Shown: positions 61,256-64,000 of the stretch, piece after piece
Layout of the letters: each line of letters begins with the position of its first letter
Numbering within the stretch: the first letter of the stretch is position 1
Assembly (NCBI GenBank): GCA_964390055.1
Contig: CAYMGQ010000011.1
Coordinates: forward strand, 14,165 to 78,164
Direction of reading: 5' to 3'
Length of the DNA stretch: 64,000 nt
Origin: CAYMGQ01 sp964390055
GTDB lineage: Bacteria; Bacillota; Clostridia; Peptostreptococcales; Natronincolaceae
Position numbers and translations under genes: made by a program
Notes under the pieces: generated by a model
Told to the model about the DNA's origin: nothing
Databases searched by the model: none
The model's input: the letters and a program-made list of their open reading frames with translations, nothing else

Positions 61256-62356
61256 ATGAAAAAACTATTATGTTTAATGCTGTGTTTAGTAATGGTATTG
61301 ACAATGGTAGTGGGATGTGGACAACAAGAGGTCGAAGAACCTAGCGATGCCGATGTGGAAGGTGATGTCACAGAAACAGCAGATGATATCGTTGTAACCT
61401 TTGTACCAAAACTATCAGGAAATGCTTTCTTCGAATCAGCCAATGTTGGAGCACAAGAGTTCGCAGCCCAAGTTGGAGGCTATACAGTTAACTATGATGG
61501 TAACCCAGAAGCCTCAGTAGCAAACCAAGTGGCCATTATTAACAATGCCATCTCACAAGGAGTAGACGCAATCTGTGTATCATCTGTGGATGCAACTGGT
61601 TTAGATGAAGTTATGAAAAAAGCCATGGATGCTGGACTTGCAGTTGTAACATGGGACTCCGATGTAGGTAACGATGCACGTTCCTTAATGGTTTCTCAAG
61701 GAACTCCAGAGCAATTAGGACAAATGTTAGTTGATATGGCAGCAGAAGGAATGGAAGATCCAAATGCTGATGATGTAACATATTGCTGGCATTATTCTCA
61801 AGCTACAGTTGCTGACCAAAACTCTTGGCAAGTAGCTGGCGAAGCATATATAGCAGAAAAGTATCCTAACTGGACAAATGTTGCACCAGATAACTATTAT
61901 AGTGAGCAAGATGCTGAAAAAGCTATTTCAATAGGTGAATCTATCCTAACAGCTCATCCAGATATTACAGCTATCATCTGTAATGACTCTACAGCCCTAC
62001 CAGGTCAAGCACAGGCAGCACAAAACCTGGGATTGACATCAGAAGATGTAGTTATTACTGGTTTTGCCGCACCTAACTCCATGAAGGATTACTGCCGTGC
62101 AGGAATTCTAGAAAGATGGGGATTGTGGGATTGCCAAGTGCAAGGTGCTATGGGAACATACCTAGCATACTGGTTGGCAGATGGTAACACCTTTACAGTT
62201 GGAGATTCAATTGAAATTCCAGGAATCGGAACAGTAGAAGTTATGGACAATACAGTACTAGACCCAGATGCTTATACTGCAGAAGATTCAGGAGTTGTAT
62301 TACTACCAGAAAGAACAGTGTTTGATATTGACAATATGGATAACTATGATTTCTAA
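61256..62356 (+). CDS. lsrB: AI-2 binding lipoprotein LsrB
   Basis: 366 residues. A lipoprotein signal ends in lipobox VVGC, then an acidic linker and a type I binding-protein fold. Compared with the Salmonella AI-2 contact residues as I remember them (Lys35, Asp116, Asp166, Gln167, Pro220, Ala222), the matches are PKLSGNAFF (Lys), TWDSDVG (Asp), TVADQNSW (Asp-Gln) and ALPGQAQ (Pro), but the last position is Gln instead of Ala. The C-terminus IPGIG.V and GVVLLPERTVFDIDNMDNYDF-like ending is near identical to known LsrB. Non-canonical LsrB sites are known in Clostridia. Confidence 0.92.
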   Translation: MKKLLCLMLCLVMVLTMVVGCGQQEVEEPSDADVEGDVTETADDIVVTFVPKLSGNAFFESANVGAQEFAAQVGGYTVNYDGNPEASVANQVAIINNAISQGVDAICVSSVDATGLDEVMKKAMDAGLAVVTWDSDVGNDARSLMVSQGTPEQLGQMLVDMAAEGMEDPNADDVTYCWHYSQATVADQNSWQVAGEAYIAEKYPNWTNVAPDNYYSEQDAEKAISIGESILTAHPDITAIICNDSTALPGQAQAAQNLGLTSEDVVITGFAAPNSMKDYCRAGILERWGLWDCQVQGAMGTYLAYWLADGNTFTVGDSIEIPGIGTVEVMDNTVLDPDAYTAEDSGVVLLPERTVFDIDNMDNYDF

Positions 62357-62399
62357 TATATAAATCATACTTAACTAATTATGATAGGAGGAAATTAAT

Positions 62400-63281
62400 A
62401 TGGCAGATATAGATGGAATGAAAGTAGCTAAAGATTATCATACTGATAAAGCCTTTGCTAAACAAGGCGGTTTTCATGTAAAAGGCATGGATGATGTAGA
62501 CTGGGGTATGAAAACTCGATTAGCTAGTATATTCCAGCCTAAGAGTGGAAGGACAGTTATGTTAGCCTTTGACCACGGATACTTTATGGGTTCCACTTCA
62601 GGGTTAGAGCGACTAGATATTGTAATTCCCCCTCTCTTAAATCATGTTGATGTTTTAATGGCTACGAGGGGTGCCCTACGTACCTGTATAACCCCCAGCA
62701 GCCAAAAAGCAGTTGCTTTACGTGTAAGTTGTGGCTCCTCTATTATAAAAGAGGACTTAAGCCATGAGGTAATAGGTGTAAATATCGAAGATGCCATCAG
62801 AATGAATGCAAGCTGTATGGCAGTTCAGACCTTTATTGGTGCTGAAGGCGAAAAATCAAGCCTAGATAATCTATGTAAAGCCGTAGATGCGGGTATAACC
62901 TATGGTATACCAACTATGGGAGTTGTAGCAGTAGGTAAGGACATGGAACGAACAAGCCGGTTTTTCAAACTGGCCACCCGTATGGTAGCTGAACTAGGTG
63001 CCCATTTGGTAAAAACCTATTACTGTGAAGACTTTGAAGAAATTACAGCAGCCTGCCCAGTCCCAATTGTAGTAGCAGGGGGCAAAAAAGTAGCAGAAAA
63101 AGATGCCCTAACAATGTGCTACCGTGCAATATCAGAGGGAGCAGCGGGAGTAGATATGGGTCGGAATATCTTCCAAAGCTTAAACCCAGTTGCCATGGTT
63201 CAAGCCGTGAATTTAATAGTTCACGAAAATGCAACTGATAAAGAAGCCTACGAATTATTCCTAGACCTAAAGGACAAATAA
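62400..63281 (+). CDS. lsrF: 3-hydroxy-2,4-pentadione 5-phosphate thiolase LsrF
   Basis: 293 residues, class I aldolase-like barrel. In AI-2 breakdown it transfers an acetyl group from the phospho-AI-2 product to CoA, giving dihydroxyacetone phosphate and acetyl-CoA. Family segments are VMLAFDHGYFMGSTSGLERLD, VDVLMATRGALRTCI, IGVNIEDAIRMNASC and AHLVKTYYCEDF, where the lysine is the expected catalytic residue. GATAGGAGG precedes the ATG. It ends the operon, before a strong hairpin. Confidence 0.94.
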   Translation: MADIDGMKVAKDYHTDKAFAKQGGFHVKGMDDVDWGMKTRLASIFQPKSGRTVMLAFDHGYFMGSTSGLERLDIVIPPLLNHVDVLMATRGALRTCITPSSQKAVALRVSCGSSIIKEDLSHEVIGVNIEDAIRMNASCMAVQTFIGAEGEKSSLDNLCKAVDAGITYGIPTMGVVAVGKDMERTSRFFKLATRMVAELGAHLVKTYYCEDFEEITAACPVPIVVAGGKKVAEKDALTMCYRAISEGAAGVDMGRNIFQSLNPVAMVQAVNLIVHENATDKEAYELFLDLKDK

Positions 63282-63300
63282 AGGTAAAAAGTACACAAAT

Positions 63301-63335
63301 AAGAGGAGGGGATTTAACCCTCCTCTTAATTATTT
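63301..63335 (+). terminator. terminator of the lsr operon
   Basis: AAGAGGAGGG (63301-63310) pairs perfectly with CCCTCCTCTT (63318-63327), followed by AATTATTTGT. The T-tract is modest. Confidence 0.75.
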
Positions 63336-63361
63336 GTAGAAATTTATAAGTATCTATAAAA

Positions 63362-63580
63362 TTAAACTCTAATATCAATATTTGCCCCTAGATGGGGATT
63401 AATAGATTGCTCCATTACACTGGTATCAACATCAATATAGTCATTGACTTCCATCATCTGTTGGATTAAATCAATTGTCTCAGTTTTTGATTTATCCATA
63501 GCCATCTTCATTACAGATATACCTGCCTGCTGATGTAAATTCATTTGGGCAAAACCCATCGATAAAGCAGCAATATCCAC
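63362..63580 (-). CDS. YjfB family putative motility protein
   Basis: 72 residues. MDIAALSMGFAQMNLHQQAG, then ISVMKMAMDKSKTETIDLIQ and a short acidic tail with INPHLGANIDIRV: the usual YjfB pattern of an N-terminal amphipathic helix and a C-terminal NPxxGxxID end. YjfB is under sigma-D control in Bacillus and described as a putative motility protein of unknown function. It lies 38 bases after the next gene on the same strand. Confidence 0.83.
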   Translation of the reverse strand: MDIAALSMGFAQMNLHQQAGISVMKMAMDKSKTETIDLIQQMMEVNDYIDVDTSVMEQSINPHLGANIDIRV

Positions 63581-63618
63581 ACAAACACCCCCTAGCCCTG
63601 ATTCCTTCTACTCCACCC

Positions 63619-63987
63619 TTAAGCTATAAGATAAGGCTGTAAAACCCTTTCTATTTCTTCCTTCCAGGCCTTAAAAGTTGCTAAAGCATCTTCTTCCACC
63701 TGTTTCTCCAATTCAACTTCCCTATTATCCTCATAGGTATTTATAAGCCCATTTAAAACTTCCTTTAGCCTTCCTTCCGTCTCCTTGATATCATTAGCTT
63801 CTAGTTTATCCATCATGGGTTCCAGGGCATCATCAATGCTGGATACCCCCAACATAACGTCCCCCAAAAGCCTTAAGGCACCCTCATACCGCAACTCCCC
63901 AAGCTGCCTTTTAATATCAATCATACCCTCTTCCATTGTGTCCAATAATGCTAGTAATTGTTGGATTACTTCTATGTAGTTTTCCAT
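63619..63987 (-). CDS. helical coiled-coil protein of unknown function
   Basis: 122 residues, no membrane segment, acidic and almost entirely helical with heptad-like patterns (EVIQQLLALLDTMEEGMIDI, then VLNGLINTYEDNREVELEKQ). AGGAG precedes the ATG at 63987. I do not recognise a family; size and charge resemble small flagellar chaperones, and it is adjacent to YjfB, so a motility role is possible. Anything upstream of it lies beyond the window. Confidence 0.6.
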   Translation of the reverse strand: MENYIEVIQQLLALLDTMEEGMIDIKRQLGELRYEGALRLLGDVMLGVSSIDDALEPMMDKLEANDIKETEGRLKEVLNGLINTYEDNREVELEKQVEEDALATFKAWKEEIERVLQPYLIA

Positions 63988-64000
63988 GGTATCAGCTCCT

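Overview
The window looks like chromosomal DNA from a low-GC, Gram-positive, strictly anaerobic member of the Clostridia, possibly Tissierellales-like. That placement is inferred from gene content and style, not from any marker RNA gene. The signs are heavy AGG/AGA arginine and ATA isoleucine use, strong AGGAGG ribosome sites with many TTG/GTG starts, Rex, a long-form HPF, SipW/TasA-type secreted proteins, SLH proteins, sigma-28 flagellar promoters, a RibU-type FMN riboswitch and a probable selenoprotein. No rRNA, tRNA, CRISPR array, phage or transposase gene was seen. Most genes from 2.4 to 57 kb lie on the minus strand.

Layout. 1-3.9 kb: pseudouridine catabolism (psuK-psuG), a YheO-type regulator and tryptophanase. 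4-11.7 kb: one minus-strand cluster holding a broken sensor kinase, a LuxR-type response regulator, three SipW-dependent TasA-like proteins, an acidic repeat protein, an unusually large SipW-type signal peptidase, a DUF5305 protein and an SLH-anchored TasA-like protein; it looks like a surface-fibre or matrix operon. 11.8-16 kb: glutamate dehydrogenase, a P-loop/Asp23 fusion behind a Fur-like box, a 57-residue ferredoxin, a MarR regulator and Rex. 16-25.6 kb: an ABC-F protein, a DnaA-box cluster, then tsaE-tsaB-rimI and tsaD split by a four-gene MacAB/Ykn-like efflux system. 25.7-29.5 kb: FMN riboswitch with ribU, a membrane protein and tex. 29.5-35 kb: flagellin, FliS, FlhB-like and FliK-like genes and yaaR. 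35.0-35.6 kb: 247-bp tandem repeats. 35.6-41.5 kb: prfB (with programmed frameshift), secA, a DUF5317 protein, hpf, a second DnaA-box cluster and a probable raiA-motif RNA. 41.5-44.4 kb: fliD-fliS-flgN. 44.4-50.7 kb: a class IV aminotransferase and the complete liv branched-chain amino acid importer. 50.7-54.7 kb: a small gene with an in-frame TGA (probable selenoprotein, CC/Se-motif type), a transglutaminase-like protein, an SLT-SLH protein, FlaG and a nitroreductase. 54.3-63.3 kb: a complete AI-2 uptake and processing system (lsrR-lsrK-cupin diverging from lsrACDBF). The right edge holds two small motility-associated genes.

How it fits together. gdh, tnaA, liv and the aminotransferase suggest an amino-acid-fermenting life. 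Five sigma-28 sites of one architecture (TAAA-like, 16 nt, NNCGATAN) tie the scattered flagellar genes into one regulon. The lsr locus would import AI-2, phosphorylate it and cleave it to central metabolites; lsrG is absent and a cupin gene sits where it might be replaced. The most notable observations are the hidden TGA-containing gene, the two DnaA-box clusters (one beside the raiA-type RNA), the TasA/SipW operon with its decayed kinase, the 247-bp structured repeats, and the lsr system with the cupin.
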